A stretch of DNA of 64,000 bases from Thermoprotei archaeon (GTDB taxonomy: Archaea; Thermoproteota; Thermoprotei; Gearchaeales; WAQG01), in assembly GCA_038881895.1 (NCBI GenBank), contig JAVZOV010000002.1:1-64000 (forward strand), read 5' to 3'. The translations under genes were made by a program, and so were the position numbers. This document shows positions 17,619 to 26,935 of this stretch, piece by piece. Every line of letters starts with the position of its first letter. The first letter of the stretch is position 1. The notes beneath the pieces were generated by a model. It was not told where the DNA came from and ran no database searches. It saw only the letters and a program-made list of their open reading frames with translations.

Positions 17619-17862
17619 AGCAAAAGTAACTTTCAATTTTCTACAACCTTTAGCAAAAACTATAGAATGCGCATTATATCCTGATAATAAACCATTACCA
17701 CATGACCTAAAATTAGAAAGCAAATCAACTAGTAAAAAATTATTTATCTATATTGAATACAATGGTGATAATGTACTCAGACTATTCTCAACAATAGATG
17801 AGCTAATAGAGACGATATCTCTCACAATTAAAACATCCGACCTAGTAAACTCTTTTAATTAA
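17605..17862 (+). CDS. pcc1: KEOPS subunit Pcc1
   Basis: Small dimerising subunit of KEOPS that binds tRNA and Kae1. The 85-residue protein from ATG 17605 has the CTAG/Pcc1 pattern: a first strand 'IQIKAKVTFNF', a helix 'AKTIECALYPDNKPLP', a middle strand with 'KLFIYIEYNGDNVLRLFSTI' and a final helix 'DELIETISLTIK'. It begins inside the RecJ-like gene and is followed by eS1 after 88 bases. With kae1 and bud32 nearby, three of the KEOPS genes lie within 4.5 kb; Cgi121 is not seen. Confidence 0.85.
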   Translation: MIQIKAKVTFNFLQPLAKTIECALYPDNKPLPHDLKLESKSTSKKLFIYIEYNGDNVLRLFSTIDELIETISLTIKTSDLVNSFN

Positions 17863-17950
17863 TAAGGTAAAAAGATATGAACACAATTTCATAAATAAAA
17901 ACAAAACATTTATGTAGAGATATTTTATTAGTGTGTTGAGTGGTGCAAAG

Positions 17951-18574
17951 ATGCCTGTAAGGACAGTTAAAAAAGCCCCAATAATGTGGGTTCCTGTGTA
18001 TGCTCCAGAGACATTCGGTAAAAGTGAGATAGCTGAAATAGCCACAAGAGATATCGAAAAAATAGTAGGTAGAACGGTGGAAGTCAGCCTCTACGAAATA
18101 ACGAAGGAAATCGAACATCAATTCATCAAATTAAAACTAAAAATCACGAAAGTTGAGAACAACAAAGCCTATACAATGTTCATTATGCATGACACAACAA
18201 GAGATTATATCAGAAGTCTCGTGAGACGAGGAAGTTCAAGAGTAGACTTAATAACAGATATGAAAACTAAAGATAACTGGATTGTTAGAATTTTTGTAAT
18301 GGCAGTCACAATAAGAAGAGTGTCAACCTCCAAAGAACGTCAAATACGTAAAGCCATGTTACAAGCATTAATTGAGCACGTACCACAACTTACATTGGAT
18401 GAACTAGTCAGAGAAATGTTATTAGGAAAGCTAGCATCATTAATGACTGAGAGAGCAAAGAAAATCTATCCATGTAAAAAAGTTGAAATACGAAAAAGTA
18501 AATTAATCCGAAAAGAAGAAGTATTCTCTACCCACGTAGCCATACAAGAATCCGTCAAAATAACTTCACAATAG
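17951..18574 (+). CDS. rps3ae: Ribosomal protein eS1 (S3Ae)
   Basis: Small-subunit protein at the mRNA exit platform. The 207 residues contain 'WVPVYAPETFGKSEIAEI', 'DYIRSLVRRGSSRVDLI', 'RRVSTSKERQIRKAM' and 'EHVPQLTLDELVREM', all family landmarks. I start at ATG 17951, preceded by AGTGGTG at a fitting distance; GTG 17933 would add six residues. The gene ends 16 bases before the convergent GTPase gene. Confidence 0.94.
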   Translation: MPVRTVKKAPIMWVPVYAPETFGKSEIAEIATRDIEKIVGRTVEVSLYEITKEIEHQFIKLKLKITKVENNKAYTMFIMHDTTRDYIRSLVRRGSSRVDLITDMKTKDNWIVRIFVMAVTIRRVSTSKERQIRKAMLQALIEHVPQLTLDELVREMLLGKLASLMTERAKKIYPCKKVEIRKSKLIRKEEVFSTHVAIQESVKITSQ

Positions 18575-18589
18575 CAATCTACTAGTTGA

Positions 18590-19798
18590 TTATCTACCTT
18601 TAGTTGCAACTATTTTTACAACATCCCTATGCTTAAGTTTATAATTCTCACCTACTTTTTGTTTTGACCTAACATCAATAGCATATAAAAAGCTCTCACC
18701 CAAATCACTATGTATCTTGTATGCAAACTCTCTAGCAGTAATGTCACTAGGAACAAGAAATACATCTGGTAAAATTCTTCCCTCGTGGTCGCTCAGAGAA
18801 TTAACATCTTCAACAGGAAAAACGGCAATATAATTAAGCAACTTAAAGTATGTTAGTTCTAATGCCTCTTGAACACCAGTAGAACCATAAACATCAAGAA
18901 CATTCTTCCTGATGTATTCTAATGCTTTAGAAACTTTTTCATTAAGATGATCCTTGACAACGAAATCTTTTGAACCAGGAGTATAATCAATAAGCCCTTT
19001 TTGCTGGGCAGTCCTTAATATAAGTTCAGCCTCAGCAGAAGCAGGTATAATAATGTAATTTCTGAGCTCTTTCTTCATAACATCAATATATTCTTTAGAC
19101 TGGGGCAAGTCAGCCTTATTAGCAACAATAAGCATTGGCTTACCTTTAAACAATACCTCGCGAATAAATTCAAGCCGATCATCAGAACCCCATAATCTTA
19201 ATGGTTTGTTAATAAGACTACTTTTCTCAAGTACGTTAGCAATAGCCCAACGCGGTATTGAATAACCTGATAATTTTTGGTAAAAGAATTCCACAACATC
19301 AATTGAGCCTTGGTGTTCAACACTTCTTATATCTCTATCCCATGATCTTTCAAGATTCTGATACACCCACATAGTGAACTCACGTTCGATGAACTTTACA
19401 TCCTCTAACGGATTTCTAGTGCCAGGAGGAACAATGTTACCTTCTGCATCAGTGCCGCCTGAAGCGTCAACAATATGTATTAAGGCATCAGCTTGTCTTA
19501 GATCATCAAGAAACTTATTACCTAAACCCCTACCTTTCCATGCATCAGGCACAAGACCTGCCACATCAATTACTTCGACAGGCACGTATCTAATCCCATT
19601 GATACACTTAGAATTCCTAGGATTATCAATTACATTAAACTCACGACACACACATTCCACACGAACATTAGCAATTCCTTTATTCGGATTGATTGTAGTA
19701 AAAGGGTAAGGAGCAATCTTAACTGGAACCATAGTAAGCGCCATGAAAAAAGTACTTTTACCAACATTTGGCTTACCAACAACACCCACAAGAGGCAA
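18590..19798 (-). CDS. Obg/YchF-related GTPase with TGS domain
   Basis: A translation-associated P-loop GTPase conserved in archaea. G1 is 'GKPNVGKST' (residues 8-16), switch I 'YPFTTINPNKG', G3 'DVAGLVPDAWKG', G4 'NKAD' and the C-terminal TGS domain covers roughly the last 70 residues ('FLVPSDITAREFAYKIH...'). The insert with several cysteines ('CVCREF', 'NSKCI') after switch I is typical of this archaeal group. The start is TTG. The precise role is unknown; ribosome binding is inferred from YchF. Confidence 0.9.
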   Translation of the reverse strand: MPLVGVVGKPNVGKSTFFMALTMVPVKIAPYPFTTINPNKGIANVRVECVCREFNVIDNPRNSKCINGIRYVPVEVIDVAGLVPDAWKGRGLGNKFLDDLRQADALIHIVDASGGTDAEGNIVPPGTRNPLEDVKFIEREFTMWVYQNLERSWDRDIRSVEHQGSIDVVEFFYQKLSGYSIPRWAIANVLEKSSLINKPLRLWGSDDRLEFIREVLFKGKPMLIVANKADLPQSKEYIDVMKKELRNYIIIPASAEAELILRTAQQKGLIDYTPGSKDFVVKDHLNEKVSKALEYIRKNVLDVYGSTGVQEALELTYFKLLNYIAVFPVEDVNSLSDHEGRILPDVFLVPSDITAREFAYKIHSDLGESFLYAIDVRSKQKVGENYKLKHRDVVKIVATKGR

Positions 19799-19852
19799 AC
19801 CAATACACCTACTATTTTATCTAACAACACGTATATAACCATAAAACTAAAC

Positions 19853-21049
19853 TTAAAAACCTAAGAGCTTATACGAGACTTGAGCAATTTTAAACATCAT
19901 GGCAGGACTCTTTAACAATTTCACCATAGCTTGTAGATAACTATTTCTATCACCATTAAAGATACCTATAAAATCGTCAGGTTCGAGGATTCTAAACACA
20001 TTATTTAAATCCTTATCGTCAAGATTTTCAAATAAAAGCCTAGCCTTGAGACCCACATTGATCATTTTACTATACCTGTGAGAACGAAAACGTTGCACAT
20101 ACTTTTTAAGAAAACCTTTAGAAAAATCATTACTTTCTAAAGCCTCAACAGCAACCTCTCCTGCAATCTTTCCAGCTACTGCAGAAGGCCCTATACCCTC
20201 TCCAGTAATTGGTACAACATGACCGGCTGCTTCGCCACAGATCATTAACCCATTCATGACTGGATCATCAATTTGCCCAGATAAATCAATCACGCCAGCA
20301 TTAACCTTAATGATACTAGAATCCTTAAATAAACTAGGATTTTCAAAAATAAATTTGTTCAGATAATCTCGCAAATTTACACCCCTAGCTCCTAATCCAA
20401 CATTTGCAACATTAATATCCTTCGGAAAAATCCATAAATAACCCAAAGGCGCATACTTTCTTCCAAAAAATATATGTATAGAATTGTTATCGTTAAGTAA
20501 AACGTTCGCCATGGTATATTGATAAGCAGGTTCAAGAGTTCTATCATTACGACCTATAAGCACCCTACTAATTCCAGTAACACCATCACAAACAATCACA
20601 ATCTTGCTATGAATCTTAATATATTCTCCATTACGAGAAACAATCACACCAGAAAACTTGTTACCATCTTTTTTTAGAAAATCAACAACATAAGCGTTCA
20701 TAAGTACATCAGCACCGTTTTCCATACCCTCAAAGACCAACTCTCTTAATAAGAGACGTTTATCAACCACATAACCTGAAAGGTTTACTTTCTCAACAGG
20801 AACATACATGGCATTAGAAGCTTCAGGAGGATAAAGCCACGCACCACTAATTCTAAATGCACGAATCTTTTCCGAAGGTGAAATACCCATTGCTTCAAAA
20901 GCAAGGTTAGTAACTCCCTCAGCACAAGCTTTCACAGCAAAATCACTATTTTTCTCTACTAAAAGAACACGAACACCGCGTTTAGCCATCCACTTAACAG
21001 CAGTGGCACCAGCAGGTCCACCACCAACTATAACCACATCATACTTCAT
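19853..21049 (-). CDS. Digeranylgeranylglycerophospholipid/geranylgeranyl reductase
   Basis: FAD-dependent reductase that saturates the isoprenoid chains of membrane lipids. It has an N-terminal FAD-binding 'DVVIVGGGPAGATA', 'KACAEGVTN' (the conserved cysteine loop), the substrate motif 'PLGYLWIFP' matching PxxYxWxFP, and the second FAD motif 'ICGEAAGHVVPITGEGI'. I start at ATG 21049, because the six upstream residues do not belong to the FAD fold. It complements the lipid operon at 0.8-3.7 kb, although unlinked. Confidence 0.92.
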   Translation of the reverse strand: MKYDVVIVGGGPAGATAVKWMAKRGVRVLLVEKNSDFAVKACAEGVTNLAFEAMGISPSEKIRAFRISGAWLYPPEASNAMYVPVEKVNLSGYVVDKRLLLRELVFEGMENGADVLMNAYVVDFLKKDGNKFSGVIVSRNGEYIKIHSKIVIVCDGVTGISRVLIGRNDRTLEPAYQYTMANVLLNDNNSIHIFFGRKYAPLGYLWIFPKDINVANVGLGARGVNLRDYLNKFIFENPSLFKDSSIIKVNAGVIDLSGQIDDPVMNGLMICGEAAGHVVPITGEGIGPSAVAGKIAGEVAVEALESNDFSKGFLKKYVQRFRSHRYSKMINVGLKARLLFENLDDKDLNNVFRILEPDDFIGIFNGDRNSYLQAMVKLLKSPAMMFKIAQVSYKLLGF

Positions 21050-21484
21050 AATAAAAACAAAATACACAAACTATATAACCTTAATTTCATTATGGGGTTT
21101 TACATCATTAGACTATGTTTTTTTATCTGGGAGCTCTTAAAGTATTTTGTACGCATAAGTATTTCTCTCAATGTTTGATATTGTCGTTGTGTTCTTTTTT
21201 CAGAATTCCCATACACCTTAATCTTCATAACTGTTCCTTCAGTTTATGCTTGGACAACCTTATCAATATCACTTTAACTAACAATCACAGTCTACAGCTC
21301 TTTCCCTATATAGCAAACCTTCAGATTAAGACTTTCCTTATCTTTACTATGAAAGCAAAAAACAAATACAAAATTACTCGTAAAATTATGAAAAATATAG
21401 CAAAAATAATGCATTAAATTTTATCATAAAAAACATCATGCATAGGTTAAATTTAATTGAATTTAACAAAAATTTATAATTACT
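21050..21484. other. Gap with no supported gene
   Basis: This 435-base AT-rich stretch lies between the divergent reductase and surface-protein genes. A 100-codon plus-strand frame here (21115-21417) has no recognisable features and a composition like random AT-rich DNA, so I leave it out. Promoters of both flanking genes should be inside. Confidence 0.5.
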
Positions 21485-22048
21485 ATGGAACAAAAAGCAG
21501 ATAATCACCTTTTATCTTTCACACGTTTTATGCTTCCTACTTTACTTCTTTTACTACAGATTCTCATACTATCACCGATCTCGACACAAGCATTTTGTGT
21601 AAATTTAGATCCTAATCCTAAAACTATAACTATCGAGCCAGGAGAGTCAGCTAACATTACGATTTCTATATCAACAGCGTTGAATATAAACTATGGAACG
21701 GAGAAATTTAGTGCGACAGGATTACCACCTAATACTGATGCATTGTTTTCACCATCAGAAATACCCTATAATAATGGTTATCAAGGAATAGCTCATCTTA
21801 CAATAAGGTCATCATCTAACACTCCTAAAGGAACGTATACAGTGACAATACATTTAGTTGGCTCAGGGCCAGATAGTTTTCCAGGCAACACAGCAACCAT
21901 AACCTTAATAGTAGGGAAACCATCTTCTCCAACCTCTCCAACTACAACTCAAACAACATTTCCGAGCTCATCATTATTTTTATACATCATAAGTATTATT
22001 ATAATAGTAGTTATAGGAGTAATAATATTTCTATTGCGTAAACGCTAA
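21485..22048 (+). CDS. Membrane-anchored surface protein of unknown function
   Basis: A 187-residue protein with an N-terminal signal-like hydrophobic segment (residues about 15-36), an all-beta extracellular part with 'TITIEPGESANITISIS' and 'GTYTVTIHLVGSG', a Ser/Thr/Pro-rich stalk (SSPTSPTTTQTT, about 150-160) and a C-terminal transmembrane helix followed by 'LLRKR'. The beta part looks like one Ig-like/NPCBM-type domain used in archaeal cell-surface proteins. The stalk is likely glycosylated. No partner is evident. A poly-T run follows the stop. Confidence 0.7.
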   Translation: MEQKADNHLLSFTRFMLPTLLLLLQILILSPISTQAFCVNLDPNPKTITIEPGESANITISISTALNINYGTEKFSATGLPPNTDALFSPSEIPYNNGYQGIAHLTIRSSSNTPKGTYTVTIHLVGSGPDSFPGNTATITLIVGKPSSPTSPTTTQTTFPSSSLFLYIISIIIIVVIGVIIFLLRKR

Positions 22049-22056
22049 AAATTATC

Positions 22057-22063
22057 TTTTTTT
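22057..22063 (+). terminator. Poly-T terminator after the surface-protein gene
   Basis: Seven T residues on the coding strand stand nine bases after the stop codon. Archaeal RNA polymerase terminates at such T runs without a hairpin. The next gene downstream is on the other strand, which supports termination here. Confidence 0.5.
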
Positions 22064-22082
22064 GTATATTTGTTCCTTTATA

Positions 22083-22495
22083 TTAGATCTTCATATCTAT
22101 CATCGATTTACCGTCTGGCACCAATTTATTCATGAGAATATGCTTTAGTATCATCGATGAATTCTCTGTAATTATGTATATTGTTGAATTTAGAGGTAAT
22201 TGAGAAATAATATCAGAAAGAGTTATGATCACTTGACTGCATTCAATACCTATTGTGAAATAGGTGAAATCAAGTGGTGTCTCAAAACAGGCAACATTTT
22301 TTGTTTTAATTAAACTTTTAATAATGATATTTCTTTTGGCTTGCTTAAATTCATTCTAATTATCCATGAATCTTCATAATTCATAGTCTGTGCTATCCAT
22401 GGTATTTGACAATTTTTTGATTTATCTCCTCTATTTCCTGTGAGGAGATTTCTGAACTATGTAGTTTATTGCGTACAGAGTTCTTAATTATTTAT
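22083..22495 (-). pseudogene. Decayed protein gene, function not recognised
   Basis: On the minus strand three long open segments follow one another in different frames. The first reads 'NKLHSSEISSQEIEEINQKI' (about 22480-22415). The second reads 'IPWIAQTMNYEDSWIIRMNL' (ending at 22310). The third is 89 codons (22352-22083) and includes 'FTYFTIGIECSQVIITLSDI' and a TAA stop. Such amino-acid-like runs with charged helices are not expected by chance in this AT-rich DNA. At least two frameshifts separate them and no start is visible, so this is a broken gene. I do not recognise the family. Confidence 0.5.
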
Positions 22496-22615
22496 TGTAC
22501 AGTGTTCGTTTCATGTTTAGACAAAGTATAAAAATTAAAACGTGAGCATTAAAAGTTAATAACCAAATGAAATTATGTAGTGTTTTAATAATATAAACAA
22601 AATTTTAGCTTTAGT

Positions 22616-22783
22616 TTATGGTGTAGTTTGATATGGTTGATTACCAGTTATTATCTGAAGAATTATAGATATTATAATTAGTATTATTAAGAATATTATG
22701 ATAGGAAGTAGTTTAGTTTCAATAAATGCTATAGCAAATGCTATGGCATCCTTTTTATCTATTTTTTCTCTAGAAGCCAACAT
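22616..22783 (-). CDS. Small single-span membrane protein after the ABC transporter operon
   Basis: A 55-residue frame starts at ATG 22783 inside the last 25 bases of the ATPase gene and ends at TAA 22616. It has a charged N-terminus (MLASREKIDKKDAIAFAIAF), one strongly hydrophobic stretch of about 20 residues ('LLPIIIFLIILIIISIILQI') and a polar tail 'TGNQPYQTTP'. The overlap with the preceding gene and the clean topology argue for a real, translationally coupled gene. It might belong to the transporter, but no function is known to me and AT-rich DNA can mimic hydrophobic segments. Confidence 0.5.
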   Translation of the reverse strand: MLASREKIDKKDAIAFAIAFIETKLLPIIIFLIILIIISIILQIITGNQPYQTTP

Positions 22784-23727
22784 CTTGTCTCATCATCGTT
22801 ATTAATTTTTATTAATGGAGGGGTTTCTTTAAAACATTTATCAACTGCATAGGGACACCTATGAGCAAATGGGCATCCATTTATTAGGATTGTAGGATTT
22901 GGTGGTTCTCCTTTTAAAATTATTCTATTTCTTTTTATTGTTGGGTCTGGTATGGGTACGCTTGAAAGTAATGCTTGCGTATATGGATGTTTAGGATCTT
23001 CGAATAAGACCTTTGTGGGTGCTTTTTCAACTATCATTCCCCTATACATGACTGCTATTTTTGTGCTCATGTAACGTACTACTGCTAGGTTGTGTGTTAT
23101 AAATAAGTATGCATAACCATGTTTTTCTTGTAATTCTTTAAGGAGATCTAATACTTGAGCTTGAACTGAAACATCAAGTGATGCTGTCGGTTCATCAAGT
23201 ACTATAAATTCAGGATTAACTGTTAAAGCTCTTGCTATCACTACACGTTGACGTTGTCCTCCACTAAGCTCATGAGGATACCTATAAAGATGCTCTTCAC
23301 TCAAACCCACTCGTTCCATAAGTTTTACAGCGTAATCATACATTACTGATTTAGGAATATCATGATATTTCATAACTTCAAACAGCATATCTTTGATTAT
23401 CATTCTAGGATTAAGTGATGCATAAGGATCTTGAAATACCATTTGAACTTTACTACGATATTTTTTAAGTTCTTTTTTATGTATTTTAGTCACATCTTTA
23501 TTATCATAGAATATTTTCCCTCTAGTAGGTTCTATTAATTTTACTATAAGTCTTCCGACAGTTGTTTTGCCACAGCCAGTCTCTCCAACAAGTCCTAACG
23601 TTTCTCCCTTGTTTACTGTGAACGTAGCGTCTTCTACAGCATAGATATACCCAACAATTTTCTGGATAATCCCACTGTATATAGGAAAATATTTTGCTAA
23701 TCCCTCTACTCTAAGCAATTCAGGCAT
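22759..23727 (-). CDS. Peptide-type ABC transporter, ATP-binding protein (OppF/DppF-like)
   Basis: Second ATPase of an Opp/Dpp family importer. Walker A is 'GETGCGKTT', signature 'LSGGQRQRV', Walker B 'FIVLDEPTASLD', with the oligopeptide C-terminal extension holding 'GCPFAHRCPYAVDKC'. It lies 1 base downstream of the OppD-like gene. Substrate could be peptides or oligosaccharides; in archaea this family often carries sugars. Confidence 0.92.
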   Translation of the reverse strand: MPELLRVEGLAKYFPIYSGIIQKIVGYIYAVEDATFTVNKGETLGLVGETGCGKTTVGRLIVKLIEPTRGKIFYDNKDVTKIHKKELKKYRSKVQMVFQDPYASLNPRMIIKDMLFEVMKYHDIPKSVMYDYAVKLMERVGLSEEHLYRYPHELSGGQRQRVVIARALTVNPEFIVLDEPTASLDVSVQAQVLDLLKELQEKHGYAYLFITHNLAVVRYMSTKIAVMYRGMIVEKAPTKVLFEDPKHPYTQALLSSVPIPDPTIKRNRIILKGEPPNPTILINGCPFAHRCPYAVDKCFKETPPLIKINNDDETRCWLLEKK

Positions 23728-23728
23728 T

Positions 23729-24718
23729 TTAGCTTCCCTCCATGTATAAGTGACATGCTACATAATGTTCTGGTTGAATTTCTATAAATTTTGGTATGGT
23801 CTCTCTGCATATATTCATGACATATTTGCATCTTGGGTGAAATGCACATCCTGTAGGAGGATTTACTAAATCAGGGACTGTCCCACTTATACTTTGTGGT
23901 TTTATGTCTCTATCAACTCTAGGTAATGCGGAAAGCAATCCTTTAGTATATGGATGCAGAGGTTCTTTAAATACATCCTCGACTTTTCCAAATTCGATTA
24001 TCTTTCCTGCATACATGATAGCAACCCTTCTAGCTATTTCTGCAATAACACCTAAGTCATGTGTGATAAATATTACTGATGTGCCATATTTTTTCTGTAT
24101 TTCCTTCATAATTTCAAGTACTTGTGCTTGTATAGATACATCAAGAGCTGTTGTGGGCTCATCTGCAACTACTAGCTCAGGTCTTAATGAAAAAGCCATA
24201 GCTATCATTACTCTCTGTTTCATACCTCCACTGAGCTCATGAGGGTACATTTTCATAACATTTTCAGGTGCTGGCATACCAACTTCTTTTAACATTTCAA
24301 TTGCTTGTGACCATGCTTCTTTTTTCATTTTTGTCTTGTTTTTATCCTCATTTTTCATATGATGCATCAATACATCAACGAACTGGTCACCAATACGGAA
24401 AACTGGATTAAGATATGTATGAGGATCTTGAAAGATAGCTGTAATTTTTTTACCTCTTATCTTAGACATTTCTTTAGGATCTAATTTTAAAAGATCCGTA
24501 CCATTAAATAAAATGCTACCATTTGTCACGGTAGCATTAGGAGGTAAAAGTCTCATAATAGTAAATCCTGTAACTGTTTTACCGCTTCCTGTTTCCCCGG
24601 CTAAACCGATGATCTCACCTTTATTGACGTCAAATGTTACACCATTTAATGCTTTCACAATACCTCTAAATGTGCGAAATCTGACAACTAGATCTTTTAC
24701 TTCTAATAACCTCTCCAA
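23729..24718 (-). CDS. Peptide-type ABC transporter, ATP-binding protein (OppD/DppD-like)
   Basis: First ATPase of the importer. Walker A 'GETGSGKT', Q-loop 'FQDPHTYLNP', signature 'LSGGMKQRV', Walker B 'VVADEPTTALD' and the C-terminal cysteine motif 'GCAFHPRCKYVMNIC'. 329 residues, typical. The gene starts 4 bases after the permease stop, with a GGAGGTGATT ribosome binding site overlapping that stop. Confidence 0.92.
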   Translation of the reverse strand: MERLLEVKDLVVRFRTFRGIVKALNGVTFDVNKGEIIGLAGETGSGKTVTGFTIMRLLPPNATVTNGSILFNGTDLLKLDPKEMSKIRGKKITAIFQDPHTYLNPVFRIGDQFVDVLMHHMKNEDKNKTKMKKEAWSQAIEMLKEVGMPAPENVMKMYPHELSGGMKQRVMIAMAFSLRPELVVADEPTTALDVSIQAQVLEIMKEIQKKYGTSVIFITHDLGVIAEIARRVAIMYAGKIIEFGKVEDVFKEPLHPYTKGLLSALPRVDRDIKPQSISGTVPDLVNPPTGCAFHPRCKYVMNICRETIPKFIEIQPEHYVACHLYMEGS

Positions 24719-24722
24719 AAAA

Positions 24723-25616
24723 TCACCTCCTGAGCCTTGGATCTAATACATCTCTGAGTCCATCACCGACTAGGTTAAACCCTAAACTTGCAAAGAGAAT
24801 TGCTAATCCAGGAAATAAAACTTCCCAAGGTGCCTGAAAAATGTAACTTGAACCTCTAGCAGCAAGTTGTCCCCATTCAGGTTCAAAAGGTGAAGGCCCT
24901 AATCCTATGAAACTTAATGCTGCAGCAGTTAACATTACACCGCCTATATCTAACGTAGCAACAACTAATAGTGGATATATTGAATTGGGAAGAACGTGCC
25001 TTAAAATAATTCTCCACGAAGGTATACCTAAAACCTTTGCAGCTTGTACATATGGTTTTTCCTTTTCAGCTAAAAATTGGCCTCTCATAATTCTAGCATA
25101 ACCACTCCACCAAATTATTACTAATGCCAACATAAGATTAGTGAATGATCTACCTAAAACTTCTGTAATTGCCATAGCCAGTATAAGTCCTGGAAATGCT
25201 AAAAACACATCTGTAACTCTCATAAATAACTCATCAATTTTCCCTCCAATATAACCAGAAATGCTGCCTACCAATATTCCTATTGATAACGCTAAAAATA
25301 CAACAGTGCCTGCAATCCAAAGATCATAACGAGCACCTAACACTATCATGCTTAATAAATCTCGTCCAATGTCGTCAGTACCGAATATATACTTCCAACT
25401 CGGTGGTTTATGTTGATTTGCGTAATTAACACTTTCCGCTATTTTTGGATCAACGATGAATGGTCCTATGATTGCTAGTATGATGTAAAACACAGCTATA
25501 CCAAATCCAAGAACAATAAGTTTATTTCTACTCAAAAGCCATAAAGCATATTTCAAATCCTTTAAACGAAGCTCTAATTCCATTCTTCTTGAAACTCGTG
25601 CTTCTTGTGAAGTCAT
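24723..25616 (-). CDS. Peptide-type ABC transporter permease (DppC-like)
   Basis: Second membrane subunit of the importer. The N-terminal OppC region ('KYALWLLSRNKLIVLGFGIA') is followed by several transmembrane helices and the EAA loop near 'YVQAAKVLGIPSWRIILRHV'. I use ATG 25616 because GAGGTGAT precedes it; an upstream start (25658) would overlap the DppB gene. Length from this start is 297 residues. Confidence 0.9.
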   Translation of the reverse strand: MTSQEARVSRRMELELRLKDLKYALWLLSRNKLIVLGFGIAVFYIILAIIGPFIVDPKIAESVNYANQHKPPSWKYIFGTDDIGRDLLSMIVLGARYDLWIAGTVVFLALSIGILVGSISGYIGGKIDELFMRVTDVFLAFPGLILAMAITEVLGRSFTNLMLALVIIWWSGYARIMRGQFLAEKEKPYVQAAKVLGIPSWRIILRHVLPNSIYPLLVVATLDIGGVMLTAAALSFIGLGPSPFEPEWGQLAARGSSYIFQAPWEVLFPGLAILFASLGFNLVGDGLRDVLDPRLRR

Positions 25617-25626
25617 ATCATCACCT

Positions 25627-26658
25627 CTAATACTTAATCCTTGGATCAAGCCATGCATATATGATATCTACAACTAAGTTTGTAAAAACATAAATAAAAG
25701 TAGCTAGAACAGTAAAACCAAGTATTGTCGCTGAATCATTATATGTTATTGCTCTTACAGCTAACCATCCCATACCTGGAAATGCAAAAATAGTCTCAGT
25801 TATCACAGCACCACCTAACATTCCACCAAACATAAGACCACTAATAGTGGTTACAGGAATCATAGCATTTTTCAAGGCATACTTATAATAAATTCTACGC
25901 TCAGGAAGACCATAAGCTTTAGCAGCTGATATGTAATCTTGCCTAAGAACCTCAAGGAATGAAGACCTAGTAATCCTAGCAATCACGCCTATATTAAGAA
26001 ATGATAAAGTAATTGCAGGCAATATTAGATGGTTGAAAGCATCCCATGCCATAATCCAGTTCCCTTGAATCAAAGAATCCAGAATCATCAACCCAGTTAT
26101 TTTTTGAACAGGATAACTTAAAATAAGTATTGGATCATAACGACCAGTACTTGGAAGATACGGTAATCCATTATTTTTAGTCCAATATGTAAAAATGTAT
26201 TGAAGCATAAGAGCTAACCAAAAAACTGGTGTTGATATACCAACTAAGGCTGTAAACCTGGTTGCATGATCCACTAAACTATTACTACGTAACGCACTAA
26301 TAATACCTATAGGAATCCCAATACCTATTGTAAGCAAGAACGCAAATATCGTTAACTCAACAGTAGCAGGAAAATGAGCAGCAATAGCATTAATAACAGC
26401 ATCATGAGCAGTTTTTGACCATCCCCAGTTGAGCGTGAAAAGATCTTTAATATAAATTGCAAACTGAACAGGAAAAGGTTGATCAAGACCTAATTGCTTT
26501 CTTATAGCAGGTATTGCGGATTCAGGGGTCTTCTCGGTAACATATGCAGCAGTGGGATCCAATATTATCCTTGAAATGTAAAATGTTATTAAAAGAACAC
26601 CTAGCAAAACTGGAAACAATAATAGAAGCCTACGTGCTACATACTCATAAAGCTTCAT
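25627..26658 (-). CDS. Peptide-type ABC transporter permease (DppB-like)
   Basis: First membrane subunit of the importer. The N-terminus 'YVARRLLLLFPVLLGVLLIT' is the classic OppB start, followed by an external loop that includes 'IRKQLGLDQPFPVQFAIYIK', further helices and the EAA loop around 'YISAAKAYGLPERRIYYKYA'. It is separated by about 277 bases from the binding protein gene and tightly linked to DppC, DppD and DppF genes. Confidence 0.93.
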   Translation of the reverse strand: MKLYEYVARRLLLLFPVLLGVLLITFYISRIILDPTAAYVTEKTPESAIPAIRKQLGLDQPFPVQFAIYIKDLFTLNWGWSKTAHDAVINAIAAHFPATVELTIFAFLLTIGIGIPIGIISALRSNSLVDHATRFTALVGISTPVFWLALMLQYIFTYWTKNNGLPYLPSTGRYDPILILSYPVQKITGLMILDSLIQGNWIMAWDAFNHLILPAITLSFLNIGVIARITRSSFLEVLRQDYISAAKAYGLPERRIYYKYALKNAMIPVTTISGLMFGGMLGGAVITETIFAFPGMGWLAVRAITYNDSATILGFTVLATFIYVFTNLVVDIIYAWLDPRIKY

Positions 26659-26889
26659 ATTCCCCCTAAATATGAAAACACGGAACTATTTAAGTATTCT
26701 CTTATCAGAATATAACCTACATCACACTATCAACATTATCTTTGTATGAAAATTTATTCTCAAAGCATTCGGAGTTAACTAAAAATGCAAAATACTCACT
26801 TACATGCTAAAAAGTTAATGTAGAGAGTTTGTATATTATAATAAAGAATTATGAGATATTTTAAATACTTTGCGGTATGATTTAAATTT

Positions 26890-26920
26890 AAAATTAATTA
26901 TAAAAAATAAAATTAATTTT
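26890..26920 (-). promoter_or_regulatory. Hairpin after the binding-protein gene
   Basis: AAAATTAATT (26890-26899) and AATTAATTTT (26911-26920) form a perfect 10-bp inverted repeat with an 11-base A-rich loop, 16 bases past the stop of the solute-binding protein gene. It could stabilise or partly end the mRNA so that the binding protein is made in excess over the permeases (inference). The sequence is AT-rich, so chance is possible. Confidence 0.35.
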
Positions 26921-26935
26921 AGATTATTTTATATC

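Noticed and set aside
21115-21417. 100-codon plus-strand frame between the reductase and the surface protein
   Set aside because: No signal, domain or repeat; the composition (many Leu/Ile/Asn/Lys codons, 'CSFFRIPIHLNLHNC') matches random AT-rich DNA, and no ribosome binding site precedes it.
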